A DNA stretch of 64,000 bases from Marchantia polymorpha subsp. ruderalis (Eukaryota; Streptophyta; Marchantiopsida; Marchantiales; Marchantiaceae): assembly GCA_037833965.1 (NCBI GenBank), contig AP031354.1:1280001-1344000 (forward strand), written 5' to 3'. Each line of letters opens with the position of its first letter. The first letter of the stretch is position 1. The position numbers were made by a program, and so were the translations under genes. The notes beneath the pieces are model-generated. The model made no database searches, was not told the origin of the DNA, and was given only the letters and a program-made list of their open reading frames with translations. Positions 19,534 to 35,329 of the stretch are shown here, one piece after another.

Positions 19534-22439
19534 ACCGTAGGAATTCCACATCTCTCTCCTTCGACAGGATATAAGCTATCAGGAAGAATCAGTGCCTCAA
19601 AACTCGCTACAGTGATGCAAAGATTCTCAGAACCATTACTCTTCAATGTACAAGTAACCTATTTTTATGATATCCAATAGAAGTAGTGGAAACCTCTGAA
19701 AAAATCAAAATCCCTTCCAAATTAGAGGAGGGATTTATTCCTGCAAAACACTACAAAGTCATCAAAGCTGGAAAAAATTGAATGTCAATCAGACTTGAAA
19801 TTCTTCCGAAAAATTATCTAACGAGAGAGAAGGGTAGAAGTTAGCTAATCAGGAGGATGCGAAGTAACATCTGACTGCACATAAGATAGGGTAGAGTTTG
19901 AAGCGGCAGAAATAAGAAGATGACATTCTGTGCTAATTGATAGACTAAAGTGATACTTTAGCTGTTTTCATCGAACATGAGTTTTCACTAAATGTTAGAG
20001 AAATTATTGAATTTGTATGAAGGTTGGAGTTTTATAAGTATAACATATTGAGTAGATTTTTATAATTTTCAGCACTATATTTGTATAATTTTGTTTTTTT
20101 GTCCTTGAGTATTAGCACATAAAGATTATTCAGATTTATCTGACAGGGGTCTGAAAATATATAGAGCTAGGAGTCTAGATAAGATTCAACTTATTCTACC
20201 TAGAAGTAAGTTGCGTAGTGAGACAATTATCATTAGTTTCATGCTCACTGGCCAGAAAATCAAGTTATTCTATAAACATGTGTGAGAGTGAAATAATTGA
20301 AATCATTAACTTCTACAATCAGAATCTAATCTTCATTACTTCAGTTGACTTCACAAAGATTCAACTGAAGTTTTACACATTTTTTAGAGTGCATTTTATG
20401 GATCTTTACATTATAGTCTTAAAACATGTGCTTTTCTAGATATGATGGGACTACTCTTAAATGTTAATGCCAATGTAATATTATATAGATTATAAATAAC
20501 TTGATACTTCTTGATTTGAATTGAATAGTCATGCGTGTATACAGCCAGCAAAACTGCCGCCAAGGGCCACATGCAGTGGTTTTTCCGAGCATTCGGGATT
20601 CGCTGCCAGTGGAAAAGCTGCATCACAAAATCCTCGGGTCGCTCCTGATAACCCAGATTTTGATAAATCCTAAAGGGTAAAATGTATCTCATTCTTTACT
20701 TCTTAGCCCTCAATCTTTTACTTAGCTCTTCCACATGTTGTGAGAAGATACAGTTACAATTTCTCATCATTGTTCGTCTAACTAGTCATTAAATATTACA
20801 AAACGACGTAAGTTGTTAGATTTAGTTAGCTCTAGTTTATAAAAAAACTTGTATTAGGTTTCTTCTAAAACGTTTTGATTAGTAATCAGATTGATAACAG
20901 AGACGACATAAACAAAAACATCAGTCAATAAAGATTGTTAAAAATTTAGATCGTTCTAACTCTAGTTGGTCGGATGAGTTTTATCAAGTTATTATAGTTC
21001 ATTTTAATTTTCAGTGACACAAATTTCATTTTTTTCCTTTTTTTTTTAAGATTTATACTCCTCCTTGGAGAGATGAAACATATACACTTATTGTATGTGA
21101 TTCATCGTTTGGTGTGTGGATCTCTTTATGTCAACCGTAAACAAAAGTGTCAATGAATAATCGATTTTGGCTTCAATTTTCTACACATTGATTTCTTTTT
21201 GTCTCTTCCGTCTAAGCACAAAGCTTTATCAAAGATGGTGTGCACTATCTAACCAAATGAGTTTTATCTGTCCTTATGCTATAGTATCTTCTTAATGCTT
21301 GCGTCCACAGCATTGCATTTTTGGCATCGAGGTGTGCTCTTTAGCCGAATGAACTGCGTGGCTTTCCTATAACTCAATAGAAAAATTTAGGGCATACATC
21401 ACGTCATCTTTATGCAAGAAAAGACAATGTCGCAACTTCACCAAATCATCGTCGGTCCAGGTGAGTAACACCATGAGATTTAGATATATGTTTTCATACA
21501 TCCGGGTGTGCTATATAGCCCAATGGATTCCGCGGGTTTCTTAGAACTTAATAGAATAATTTTGCTCATACACAACATCATCTATATAGGATAATCTTCC
21601 TTTTGCTTAAAATCTTATACCTCACAATCATCAAAAATATTGAAATCAGAGAAGATAAAAAAATCAGTATTGAACTTTTTTATAAGAAGTTCAACATACA
21701 TTCATGAGATCAATAAAAGAAATTTAATCTGATATGCATGGCAGAATATAGTTATAAATAGGTCTATACTACATTGAATCATAATATTTGAAATCAGGGA
21801 ATTTTTACTAAGAAATGTTAGGAATCCATCATAAATCCTTCCATTTTCCAATTTCTATATAATGTCTTCAGTCATGTATTTACTCCTCATCTAATCTAGT
21901 TAGTTGGAGAAATATAGAATATTGTTTACAAAAAATGTTATACAATCCTTGTATCAACATCGAGATTATCTACTTCCCAGTTGGCTAGTCATAAAGGTTA
22001 AACATGAGTAATAATTAAAAAGTGGAAAATTTTCGTTCACAAATTACTCCTTTTCGAAATTCACAGAAAATCTGCGAGTAAATATTTCACAGAAATATCT
22101 CAAGGGAGAAATCTTTGTCATACGAGCAAGATAAATTTGCTCGCATGACAACTCCAGAACGGTATGAATCTCTAGCTCTTAGTAAAGACAGATAAAGAAT
22201 TGATACTTTGATGAACTCATTATGAAGATGGAAATTACAACAAGACCAGATATTTTGTCCCCAACACCAACGCACTCTTTCCCGTCTTCTATCCTGTACA
22301 GTACCATTAGCTTCTAAGAGCATCTACGCTCTATACCAGGAACTGTCCACGTCTGGCTATTAAGCTTCACTCAGCCTCCACGGAGGACTGAAAGCTGATT
22401 TGTACAAGCTCCAAATCTGCGTGTCACTTCAAAGCGAAC
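19534..22439. other. AT-rich intergenic spacer
   Basis: No gene was recognised. An 85-90 bp sequence at about 21328-21412 (GGTGTGCTCTTTAGCC, AACTCAATAGAA, CATCACGTCATC) is repeated at about 21499-21588 with about 25% divergence, a period of about 171 bp. A short minus-strand frame at 20692-20520 with a mixed amino-acid composition matches no family I know. Confidence 0.5.
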
Positions 22440-23300
22440 GTGCGTTGGAACCTATGTACGGACTAGGGAGCTTCCCGGCCAAGAGACGAGATTCCGTGAA
22501 AGTCGGCCGGCAGATTTGACCTCTTTACCGGCAAAGCAACCGGCTTGAAACGCGCTGATATTTGACCTCTTTCCCAGCATTCAGGACATAAAACCGGTAA
22601 CCGGACCGGTCGACTTTGTAACATACCCGATTTGCACCTGGTAAGACAAAATATCTGCGCGGAGTAAGAGACAAAATGGTCTGCGCAGATGACCTCTCTC
22701 TCTCGTCCAGTCCAGCTCGGCTGGATGACGTGGCACCATCTTGGCAGCGCCAGCGTCAGCTCGCCGAGACGTAGCATTCTTTCTCGAAAGAACCGAGAAA
22801 GAACGCTGTTCATTGGTCGGTGACCGTCGCGGGGTTCTCTGTCGGACGTTTGTCTCTGACACGTCTTCAAGTCCGAGCGCAGGTCGTCCCAATCTCACAA
22901 CTCCCCCCGGCCCTGCGTCCACGACCGTGCCCTGAAGCGCGACCTCAGCGTGACGCGACGTCGGCAATCTGATCTACTCTCGGGCACTTTCCGTTCACCG
23001 AAGCGACCAGAGTCTGACTCGGGCGTGCTTTCTCTTTACAGCTTATGACGGCAAAAGTTGATGGCGAACTGCCGACTCTGAAGTCAGATATTGCAATACT
23101 CTAGTGCCAAATATGCGCTTTCGTCAATGGGAGACGTCGTGGATTCCGTTGTCCCCTCTTCCGTGCCGCCGTCAGCCTTACGTGGCACCTCATTTGGCTG
23201 AGATGGCAAAGGTCCATCTACCACATCACGGGGAAGCTGGAACCACGTTCTTGTCACATCTGTGGTCACAACAGGGTGGGTAGGCATTTTGAGTCTGGGT
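22440..23300. other. GC-rich patch without a recognisable gene
   Basis: This patch is clearly less AT-rich than its surroundings. It contains nested GGCCGG/ACCGG words (CCGGTAACCGGACCGGTCGAC near 22597) and two local direct repeats (ATTTGACCTCTTT at about 22514 and 22561; GACAAAAT...CTGCGC at about 22645 and 22671). Overlapping open frames of 64-135 codons occur on both strands, as expected for high GC rather than for a gene. It could be a promoter or first-exon remnant; I cannot assign it. Confidence 0.4.
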
Positions 23301-26300
23301 CAGTTTTTCGTAAAGAGGTAATGAAAAAGTTTGGGTAAAGTTACTTCGAAGCTTCTCAGACTGCGCAGTGCCGCCTACATGTTTCCATAGCTGCGGAGAC
23401 AAGGATGAGCAAGGAGCAGTTGGATCCCAGGATGTTTTTTTTGTTTTTTTTGTCTCTTGACATAAATATAAATGTCTGTAATCTGAGTACATTCGCAGCA
23501 ATAAATGGCAGATTGATGTTGTTTCACTTTTTACTTAAAAGAATCTTGTATATTATGAAGGTCCCCAGAGAATAGATTCAAGCAAGAACACTGGAATTTT
23601 GAATAATTACGAGCAACTTGGTCTTCAATTCTAATTGGAAATAAAGCTTTACAGTTCCATTTTCGATTCTAAATTTCTATAAATAGCAATCTTGATTTCA
23701 TAAAAACTGTTAGCAAGCTAAGTTTTAAGGTGAAAGTTACTTTGATATCTGATCAATTCAGTAAAAATTTCCTTATCTAAACTATGCCAACAGCAGTAAT
23801 ACAAAATATACTCCTCTGGACAGTAGAATATTGTATGCAGGAATAACATATGCGAATGAAGTTTATAACCGAATATTGTGAGATCAAATAACCGACAGAT
23901 AATTAACTTGTAAGTATGATCAAATGTGTAACAAGTTTGATAGATTTGTGAAAATTTTTTAAATGACACCTTCTATATATCATGTTTCCTCTAATATTTT
24001 AACTTCAATAAGATCTGTATTATGTAAGTCAATGAAAATGGATTTAGATATAAAGTTACAAATTGAATTAGAAATGATACTTTTATTTTTATCATGAGCC
24101 TATTATGAGTCAGCGTCACATTATGAACACATTGAGATCACAATAATGTATAATGTTGTTACATTGTGAGAAAAAATTTTCTGTCTAAATGATATTTTGT
24201 TATAAGATTTCTGCACATTTATACATTATGTTCAAACTTAATACCAAATAGAATTGATTGGATCTTTGATTTTTATTAACACGTTTTTTTATTTTATTTC
24301 TCTATATTTTGAACTGAAATGTACTATGTCAAAATAAATTTCAAAAAGTGATTGTTTTGTAAATATTGAATTTTTATTCAATAAATATAGTTTGAACAGC
24401 AGAAATATTATTTTTTCTGATTTAAGCGATTCAAATTTTAAAGTGGATTATCTCATCCAGTTTACGAATATCTTAAACTACTCATTTTTTAAATTTAAAA
24501 TAGGCATCATAATTTTGAATTTTATATTACAAAGTTTGAAATTTTGTTTAAAATTACCTTGAAAATAAGTTATCATATTTTTCAGGTTTTGAATTTTTTA
24601 TGAAAATAAATATAAAAACAAAAAAAAATCATATATTAAATTAATTGATCAACTAGTTATTATGTTTTGATAAAAACAATAATTTTAATGGAAATGCAAC
24701 AAAAATTTAAAAAAAATTCAATATAAATTCAAAAAATGACATATGACACCAAATTTGAATTTTATTAAGATCTTTATAATTTATTTAACTTTAAAATTTA
24801 GATTATTTCATTTTCTTTTGTTGAGGTTAACTTCAGTCAAAAAGTTAACCTCAAGTACTACTTAAAAATAGCTAGGAGTATCACCGGTGCTAGGGTACTT
24901 ATACCCCAAAGTTTGTGTATTATTTCAAATACTTTTCAACATACTATCACGAGTGAGCTTCTCGTTGTGGACATAGCTCTTTGTGGTGAACCATATTACA
25001 CTTTGGTATCATTTGTTTACTCTTGATGTCACCTGTTTATTGTCATTCAAATCTTGTGTGTTTTGCACTTAAACATTTTAGTTTGAGATTTGAAATACAT
25101 TTTTTAAATATAAAGTTATGATAAATAAAACATTTAAAACTATGTATTTTTTTCTAAAAGATGATATGTTTGATGATATTGAGACTATCTATGTAACTGA
25201 GTATATGAGATATAAAATCTTTGAAACAAATAGTGTCATAGTTTTCATCATATTAAAGTTACTTAATAAATAAAAAACTATATGCAAAAATCAAATATAA
25301 TTCGATTTTTGCATATAATTTCATCTAGAAAGAGTAATATTTCTATCATAAATGTTAGTTATAAAAAACTATATACATATAAAATAAAATTATATATTAC
25401 ATTTTTAGCCATAGCAAGCTCATTATAACATTGAATAGTCTTTTGCATGTATATCAATTTTTTTGTAAATGCAAAAAAGATTGCATATATACCAGAGTTG
25501 ACTTTAATGAAATAATCTTCACTAAAAGCAATGAAAAGATAAGGTTAATTTTTTATATTTTTTATAAAATCTAAATTATGAACCCATAAAATTATAATTT
25601 AGAAATTTAAAAATATTTTAATTTCAAATTATGATTATTGTATTATTCTAACTACTTTTTTCTATAGATTTTTTTCCCTGTGAGCGGTAATATCTGTAAT
25701 AATAATTATAAAATTTTCACCAAAATAAATTCATCATAATAAAAATAAAGTTTCAAACTATCTACGGATAGAATCTATGATGGAATATTTTCTTTAGTTA
25801 ATTTTTTTTTTACTTAAAAGTGTCTTTGATGAAGCTCAAAATAAATAAAATAAAATAAATTTCTATATCAAAACAAATATATTTTTTTGATATAGAATTG
25901 ATAGAATTATAATCAATTTACCAAATCAAGTCCTAAGATGCATCCCAATGTTTACGTTATCTGACGAAATTAATTTTTTGGAATTTTAAAAATCTGCTTC
26001 TAATAAAAACATTCTAATTACACAATCTCTTGCAATAACGCAATGCAATATATTGAAAGAGAGCTTATTACAACATACCAAACATATTCTAGTTAAAAAA
26101 AATTCTAACATTTTTCATTAAATATACAATAACATCATTTTACAAAACGTAAATTAAGTAAAAACTATGTGAAAATTTATGTTATCCATCAGTAATAGTT
26201 TTATAAATTATCTGGATAAACCAAGTAGCCTAAATTTTTATTCATCTTATTCATTCTTATTCATCTGAAATCCATCAAAATCTCGCATTAGTTTTCACGT

Positions 26301-26500
26301 CTGCATAGATGTTCGAGAATTGTCCTTGAAATGATTCCAATGGGGTAATGTGCTAATGATCTCCTTCTCACTGCGTTCTCCTGTTTTGTAAAATAGTTGG
26401 GGTTCAGCTTTGCAATATAAGGAGAAAAAATAGTAAAAGTAAATGATAATATATGAAATTTCACATTGACCAATAGAATTTGTAAGAAATTAAAAAAAAT
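23301..26500. other. Very AT-rich intergenic island
   Basis: Mostly A/T with runs of T and A and short hairpins, for example GAGGTTAACTT (24823-24833) facing AAGTTAACCTC (24842-24852), and TATGCAAAAATC facing GATTTTTGCATA near 25281-25315. No coding stretch was recognised. It is probably decayed transposon or spacer DNA. Confidence 0.5.
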
Positions 26501-27475
26501 TGCAACTGAAGATACAATTTTAAAATGGTAGCGGAATGAACTCTCTTATCTTTTCGATAGTGGCTTTGTCTCTGGGCGTGAGTTCACATTTTGTTCTCTC
26601 CTTCTATCAGATGGTTTCACAGTCTGTTTTAAAACTTGGAGTCCACGTTTGGTTGTGGGGACTTACAAACCATAAAAGTCAATGTACGTGATTTGTGAGT
26701 ACAGTAATGCTGTGTCGTTCTCTTAGAGAAGAATGAAAGCAGAAGTTACCTCGGGAATTGATCTGCATGCGGCATATTCTTTTGGACCGGTAACATGCAT
26801 CAACTATTCCAACGTAATATGTAGAGACGAGAAGGGGAATCTTCCTTTTGATTCTACCTCGGAGGAGGTTTCCGCCAGTGCCGATGAACTTTAGTCTGGA
26901 TTCCTTTTTGTTCTTGCTTCTTAAATATTCCGCTTTTCCTTTTCAGGTCCAAGGAGGTGGAACTTGGATTCATCCCGATGAGGAATTGAAGGCGCGGTCC
27001 AACGACATTTCTCGATTGTGTAATGGATTAAGGACGAGGGGGCCAGAGCAGCGCACATGCAATGTTGTCGCTTGATTGCGCAGCAGCACCAGAAAGACTA
27101 CAATTCGGACTTTTTGGTTTTAGGACTGCGGGGGCGCTGCAGTCTAAGCAGATATGAAGAACGCGTCCCTTAGACTTCCCTATGGCCTGCCTCCATTTCG
27201 CCTTTCTCCAGAAAGTGCGGATTCGATCGACAGTATCGGATCCGTTCTTTTGCATGACGGCGCAATTCTCGATGATCACACGGACCTTATAAGAGCGATG
27301 ATGCTGCGTACTGTCTCTACCATCATCGTGGTCAATACGTACTCAGATGCTCTGCAGAATTTGCTGGAGTTTCGATTATTCACGAGCGTGTGAGACATGA
27401 CTTTGTCGGGAAGAAGTACATCGTCGTGCATCTGAATCAAGAATTTTAGAAATAGGTGAAGTTATCTGTGGACGA
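26501..27475. other. Upstream region of the OPR gene
   Basis: Base composition is mixed. The short frames at 26848-27075 and 27154-27393 have no recognisable domain, and they do not splice into the OPR frame in a way I can support. Promoter and 5' UTR of the downstream gene are expected here. Confidence 0.4.
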
Positions 27476-29151
<1,676 letters not shown>

Positions 29152-32100
29152 TTTCATTTATTGGTTACAATTGGTCCTTGGGTGCTCCTTGAACATAAAC
29201 CTCGTTTTTGCAACGAAAAAGAAAAGTCTTTGGCACTACTACCAGCTGTATCACTCAGACGATCAGATTAAACCTCGGTGTGGTCACACTGCTAGTAAAT
29301 TAAATATTATCGGAAATTTGCTTGGGCCAGTGGTGGGACACTGAAGTTTCACTAGCTGTCGATTATGTCGTAGTACGTAAAGAGTCGCCTTTTAGCATTT
29401 TGTGTCGAGGGATTGTAAAACATGTACATCTTGAACTGCTCCGTGTTTTCAAAATGATCACGTTCATTGTTTTGTCCATCTGACTCCGAATTCTGCTCTT
29501 ACTTCCTTTTGCCTCTCTTTTTCTCTTTGGTCTGCTTCGCGGGCTTTTCTGAACATTCGATGTTCTATCAACTTTTCTCTCAACAATGTCTAGAGGCGTC
29601 TCAACGAAATGGCCTGCTTTTAATACTTGCATTATTCATGTTAGCTTAATCAATCCATGGATGATCAAGCATCATCATCATCGTACCGCACAACGAGTTG
29701 TCCGCTAGCACGCCAAGAAATCAATCTAGTCCCCAATGTTGTGTTGAGATTTCTCAACTCAGCAATTTGTTAGATCGAGTTCTATCTGAGTTGAGTAGTT
29801 TCATGACATGCTGATATCCTGATGACTTCAAAGTCTCTGATAATCACCGGGAACTGAACATTATCACATGAATGTTTTGCCTCCGCGTAATCTGCCTTAT
29901 CTTCGGTGTGGGAAGGTGTGATAGACATGCACCGAATCCACTGCATTCATGATCTTTTAGAATACGTTTTACGTAATATTTTGAAGATGTACTACCTCTT
30001 ACCCAGATCGAACTCTTTAAGCTCCCCTCTTGATTGAAAAGTTACTTGCCCGTACCGTTCGAATGAATTTACAGTCTAGAAGCCCCACAGGAAACGCAAC
30101 AACGAGAAGGAGTTCAGTAGAATACAGTCCTCCCAAAAAGGAGCATGCAGACACGACGGTGAACGAAGCCAAGAGTAATGACGTTTAGGAGGAATCCAGG
30201 CGAAGAGATGAGAGCTGACCTACAAATATTGCGCTCTGCGAATCTGGAGATCAATGAGTACGAAATCGAGAGCGCAGTGGTTGACTTTTACTCATACCTC
30301 GCCCGGATCTTACTGTACGTGTCTAAATGTCGGAGGGAAGTAAATGCATGGCAGAAAGAATGACATTGGGTAAATAGTGGGGCAGGTTTGCAATTTTTTC
30401 TCTTGTGGATGCACTTAATACAGCGAGAAGGATGGAGTACCCCATCAAGTTCTGCAAGAATGAAACCGAAGGTTTTTGCAAAGCACCTTTGTGATGCTAC
30501 TGGGGCTAGCGCCAATGCCTCTCATACAATTACGATATTTTGAATATTTGGGTCAAAAAGTCTACATACTACTTTAGCATAGCTAGCATATGTTAAGAAA
30601 TTGTAGTTATCAGTTGTAGTCTTGTTACATGGATAATAAAGTTGGATTCTGATACCATGGCAGTAACACTTTAGGTTAGAAATGATAGTGGTAGGAGATA
30701 GAGAGCCTACTGAGGGATCATTATGTTGGTAAAGCTCCAAAGATAATATCTTTGACCTTATAAAACATAAAACGTTGTTATCATTCAAAGTTAAAGAACA
30801 GATTCAGAGTATAACTTGTCGAGTAAAAGACTAATCTGATTGAAGTGAAGTTAATACAAGATATGGATAGACTACAGGATGATCGTATCGATGTTACATA
30901 GCCTATTTTGCCTGTTTTATTTGTAATTATTGGTTCATGCGTTGCAGTTTTAAACCTAACAATGTCCTCTTTGTTTCTAGTCTGAGCACCATGGATATGA
31001 AATTGTGAGCTGTGAACACATTGATTAGTTTCATTTTTACTAATCTTTAGAACAAGCTAAGAAAAAATATTTTCTGATAGTTTTGGAAATAAGTATTTTT
31101 TTCATGTTCTGAAACCATTGTTGTAATTCGTATATTCATTTATACCCAATTAAGTTTGAGCAAAGGATTTTTTAAAATTATTAATAAAACTCGTAGTTTT
31201 GGTATTATGATCAAATAATGTGTTAGAGAAACTTATTCAAAAGTTGAAGATACAAATAGAATCAATTTGTCATTATAAGAGCTAAAATTTCATTCTTTAT
31301 TATTTATTTATTTAAAGGATGTGAATATATTAATTAATATCTTGAAAATTTGTTTGAACCACAGGTGACATAGAGATTACTAAACTTGAAAATTAAAATA
31401 AAGGAGTCACAAAAGAGTAAAATATCAAAGCAATTGGACAAGATTCACTTTTTTAATTTTTGAAGATCAAAACGCTAAAATATAACCAACTTGCATGTAT
31501 ATATTTTTTTGGAGCACGTTTCAAAGAAGTAAACAGAAGAAAATCGTTAATCATCGGATTTTGATATGATAGCTTTAGTTTGTAATATTCTTCAATAAAA
31601 TTCACGTTGCTTCAAATATATTCGTGTATGCTTTCATATTTTAAAGAAATTTCAAATTTTTTAATTATATACTAATTTAGAATCTGTTTCCAAAGATTGA
31701 CATCAATTTCAGAGAAACAAAATAATTTTATTTCCATTCTAAAAGTTAGAATTTATTCAATTCCAAAAAATATTTGACATCAACTATTGTGAAAAGATTT
31801 TGAATTTTTAATTGAATTTCATAATCAATTTGTACTGAATTCAAAAAATCTTTCATATTTGAATGAAGATGAATGATGAATGCATAAAATGACATATCAA
31901 GATACGCGAGAGTAAAGGGAAACATTTCACATCTGGGTTTTCATCAAGTTCTAGGGCAAATCAATGTTCATGAGATTTTGAAGCATCATAAAATGTAATT
32001 CCTTTTCTAGATTTTGCATATATCCAAAGATAATTAATATATTTTGAAAGAAATACTCTATGTTTGATACAGTTTTTCAGTCATTTTTTATGGAAGAGTC

Positions 32101-35100
32101 AAAATTTCAAAGGAACAAAATACATATATTCTAACATATCTATATGCTAGATTATTTTTAAATTTAATTTGATATAAAATGAATGAATAATACAGCTAAA
32201 TATTTAAGTATTATAATTGAATAAATATATTTTTTAATAATAATTTGTGTAATTTTTTTTGGGCAAGAGATCAATCAAGTGATAATTGATAAACAAAAAA
32301 ATTTTATTCACTTGCATATGTTGCAATCATATGAAACAAATTTATGAAACCACAAGACAAGGCATCTAGTTTTTTGTTTCAAGATGCTTAAAAACTATTT
32401 TAAATATTTTTTTTGATATCATGCATTTAAACAAAAGCACGATATCATCAGAAAAAAAAACTTTAGAAATTGAATATTTTTTAAATGATCCTTAGAATAC
32501 TTAGATCAGATTCAGTTGTCCAAACTAGGATTAAAAATATATAAGAAATAGATTTTTTTACAAGTATTTGAGCCAATTTATTTTAGCTCTCATAAGATCT
32601 ATACTTTAATATGCTCTTCAATTATTCTTCGGATATCATATTTAATTTTTTTAGCTAAAATAAAAATTTCATTTAGCTTTAATAAATTTAATTTCTAGTC
32701 ATTCAATGAATTTATATCCAAGTAAGCCCACTTCGAGCCAAAAATGTTGGATTTTACTGTCTAACTTTCAAGTTCCTTTGTAGATTAGAAAAACCAACTT
32801 TGGTCAATTTGATTTTGATTTATATTTAAGTGTTATATTGACTCACCCATGGAAACATCATCCAACCTATCTGATAGTAAGAAAAAAAAAATTGAATTCT
32901 ATCAACTAATGCAAATAAGCACTTATGGAATAAAGTTGACACTAAGTTTTTTTTCATGAATGACTTTTAATATATAATCAATTTAATAATGATCACTTGA
33001 CTTTCTCGTAACACAAGAATAATCAACAAAATTGATTGACATGATCTCAAAGTAATAGATCACAATGTGATTGCTTGTATGAAGTGTGCACACCAATTAG
33101 TCCAGTTATATTATTGATGCATCTTTTCCATCTTTATCATTGTGAGTTTTAGAAGTGATGAAGCACGTGTTATGATGTACAAATATCACTTTAACCGGCC
33201 ATAAGAGAAGCTCTAGCTAGCATAGAGAGTACTTTAGTCACCTTAAGTACGGCTTACCGATGGATCCTTCTTAAATAATCATTTTTCGTAGAGTCTAATC
33301 GTTCATTTATAGTCCTTGACCGGTACTTCATATCTTTAAATCTATTTCAGATTTGTTCTTTGGAAATATCCTTTATTTATCTATGTAAGGAATATGTAAT
33401 ATAACATCATAAATCATCACACGTAGAAAATTATATCAACTAGCACTCACTTCACGCGAAGATATACGTTTTGTTAAAACTCCAAATTTTCTCATAACAT
33501 ACACTTTTAAACCACTTAATTGCTTTACTAGGTTTATATGGAGAGAAGTTCTTCCCTTCGTCTTTTGTTCCTATATAACTTGGTGCTCCCCTTACATGGC
33601 CAAAGTCTGAAAAACCTTACAGCTGGGCAAGCCCAAAAACTCCCAAAACGATCGAACAGTAGGCCCATAAGCTTCTCCCAACTATCCCAAAACACAAGGA
33701 CCCACCAAAGCAAAGCAAAGCAAACTCGGTCAAAATCACGGCACATGCACGCAGATCATAGCTCGGACATGACTACGTGTAACATACAACAGAGGGTACA
33801 AACGTACATGAGATCCGTATTGAAGAACACAAGAGAGGTACTTGCGCCAAGTCCTGGATGCCTTGTCAAGATATCATTGTACAAACATATGGGAATATAG
33901 GGTCGGCAGTTCTTCCCATTCCAGGATCTCATCTTCGTACGTGGGTCCTAACATGGTGTTAAGAAATCAGGGTATGCCCCGTTGGTATGGAGAATTGAGG
34001 TTTTGAAATGACTGTAGAATTTGTAAAAGTGAAAAATAAGGCAAGAGAGAACAACAAGAGTAACAAACGAACACGTTTATATTGTTCCAAAGATTGAGTA
34101 TTTGTTTAAATCACAGGTAAAACATATTGAAATATGAAGAAATGAGAGTCATTCGACGAACAAATTCATTCAGTGGCACTTCAACAATTGTCAAGTTATC
34201 TATGTATTATTACACATTGAAGGTATACGACAAGTCATCATTTCTACATCAGTTATTTCAAGGTTATTGTAATGTTGAAACGTTAAAGTAGAATGTGGAA
34301 TGGGAAAAATTCACTGCAATAAAAAAATTATCTTGGCTGAAGGTATTAACATAAAATGGATATATGTAAAAACTTCATCAGGGCTGCACCCCGCTTCAGT
34401 GGAAACAGTCTATTTTCACCTCTTGAAATCAGCCGGTGGAAAAATTATTAGAGTCGTCCGAACAAACGGCAATACGTTCTTCGGTGGATCTACTAGAGAT
34501 CTTGATCGGGAGATGATATAGGCAAAGAGATGTAGAAAGAAGCACGTTGTTCGTCCGGAATCGAACAGCGGACTTTCTCAAGGAGTCAGATTACTGTCCG
34601 TCTGTTAATCTGAGCACGTAATTGATCGATACCAAACGAACTCCTCGTGATCAACTCGAGGACTTGGTCAGTAGGAGGACGATTGCAGCTCGGCACTCTT
34701 CACATTTAGACACGGTGAGAGTGCGTACGAGAAATTCCGGGGTTCATGACGGTTCCGTTGTCCAGCCATATTCTTCTCTTGACGCATAAAGTCATCATCG
34801 AGCTCATCATTCATGCCAAAATAAGACCCCGATCGGTGGGAACCCGGATGAGTCGACAACCTCCCGAAATGTGTGTGTCCTCTGGTTCGCAAATTTCTTC
34901 GCTCCGGCTCCCACACTCTCTCGGCCTACCACTAGAAAGGATGCAATTCCCTTCGAGTGGCCACGTGTTTGCTGTAGATGCGTCTCATGAAGGTGAGCTG
35001 AGCATTAATGGCATGGAAGCAGGAGGCCCCGAGAGGGAAGTGATTTGTATCACGTATCATCACCTGCGGTTGCATATATATGCCGCCATCGTCACCGAAG

Positions 35101-35329
35101 GTGGCATCCTTCCAAGTTTGGACAGGCGGCGGAATTCTAAATCTGGCGCTGCCGACGATCCTCTGCAGGTCGAAGCGGCCTTGGAGATCCCACAGCTCGA
35201 GAGACGGTCGGAGGACCGAACTGCGGCATCGAGAGAAAGCTTCATACGCTCGCTCGTGACTCTCAGCGAGTAGTCGTGAGTTCCAGGGAACTTGGATTGA
35301 TTGAGTTCGGCTGAGTCCGAGAATCGGTG
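29152..35329. other. Long intergenic region, largely AT-rich
   Basis: After the OPR 3' region, 30500-33530 is very AT-rich with no gene. At 33540-33900 sequence composition rises and a 120-codon plus-strand frame appears; it is Ser/Gln/Lys-rich and unrecognised. A 73-codon frame at 34300-34521 is also unrecognised. The stretch 34670-35329 is the presumed promoter of the pectinesterase; it contains TGCATATATATGCC at about 35069, a possible TATA region. Confidence 0.45.

Noticed and set aside
22463..22967. Overlapping 128-135-codon minus-strand frames
   Set aside because: They are arginine/proline/serine-rich, overlap each other in different frames and match no family; this is typical of GC-rich non-coding DNA.
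33540..34000. Possible retrotransposon LTR (TATATAA, GGCCCAAA-like words)
   Set aside because: No paired LTR, primer site or coding remnant was found, so composition alone does not support the call.
34540..34640. tRNA-like sequence on the minus strand (TTCGATTCC word, 7-bp acceptor-like pairing GTTCGTT/GACGAAC, TGGTATC word)
   Set aside because: The T-arm stem does not pair and no sound anticodon arm can be drawn. TGGTATC resembles an LTR-element primer site for initiator tRNA, but only the first 7-8 bases fit. No feature called.
34746..35273. 175-codon frame upstream of the pectinesterase
   Set aside because: It has no domain, does not splice in phase to the PME, and the PME already has a complete signal peptide at its own start.
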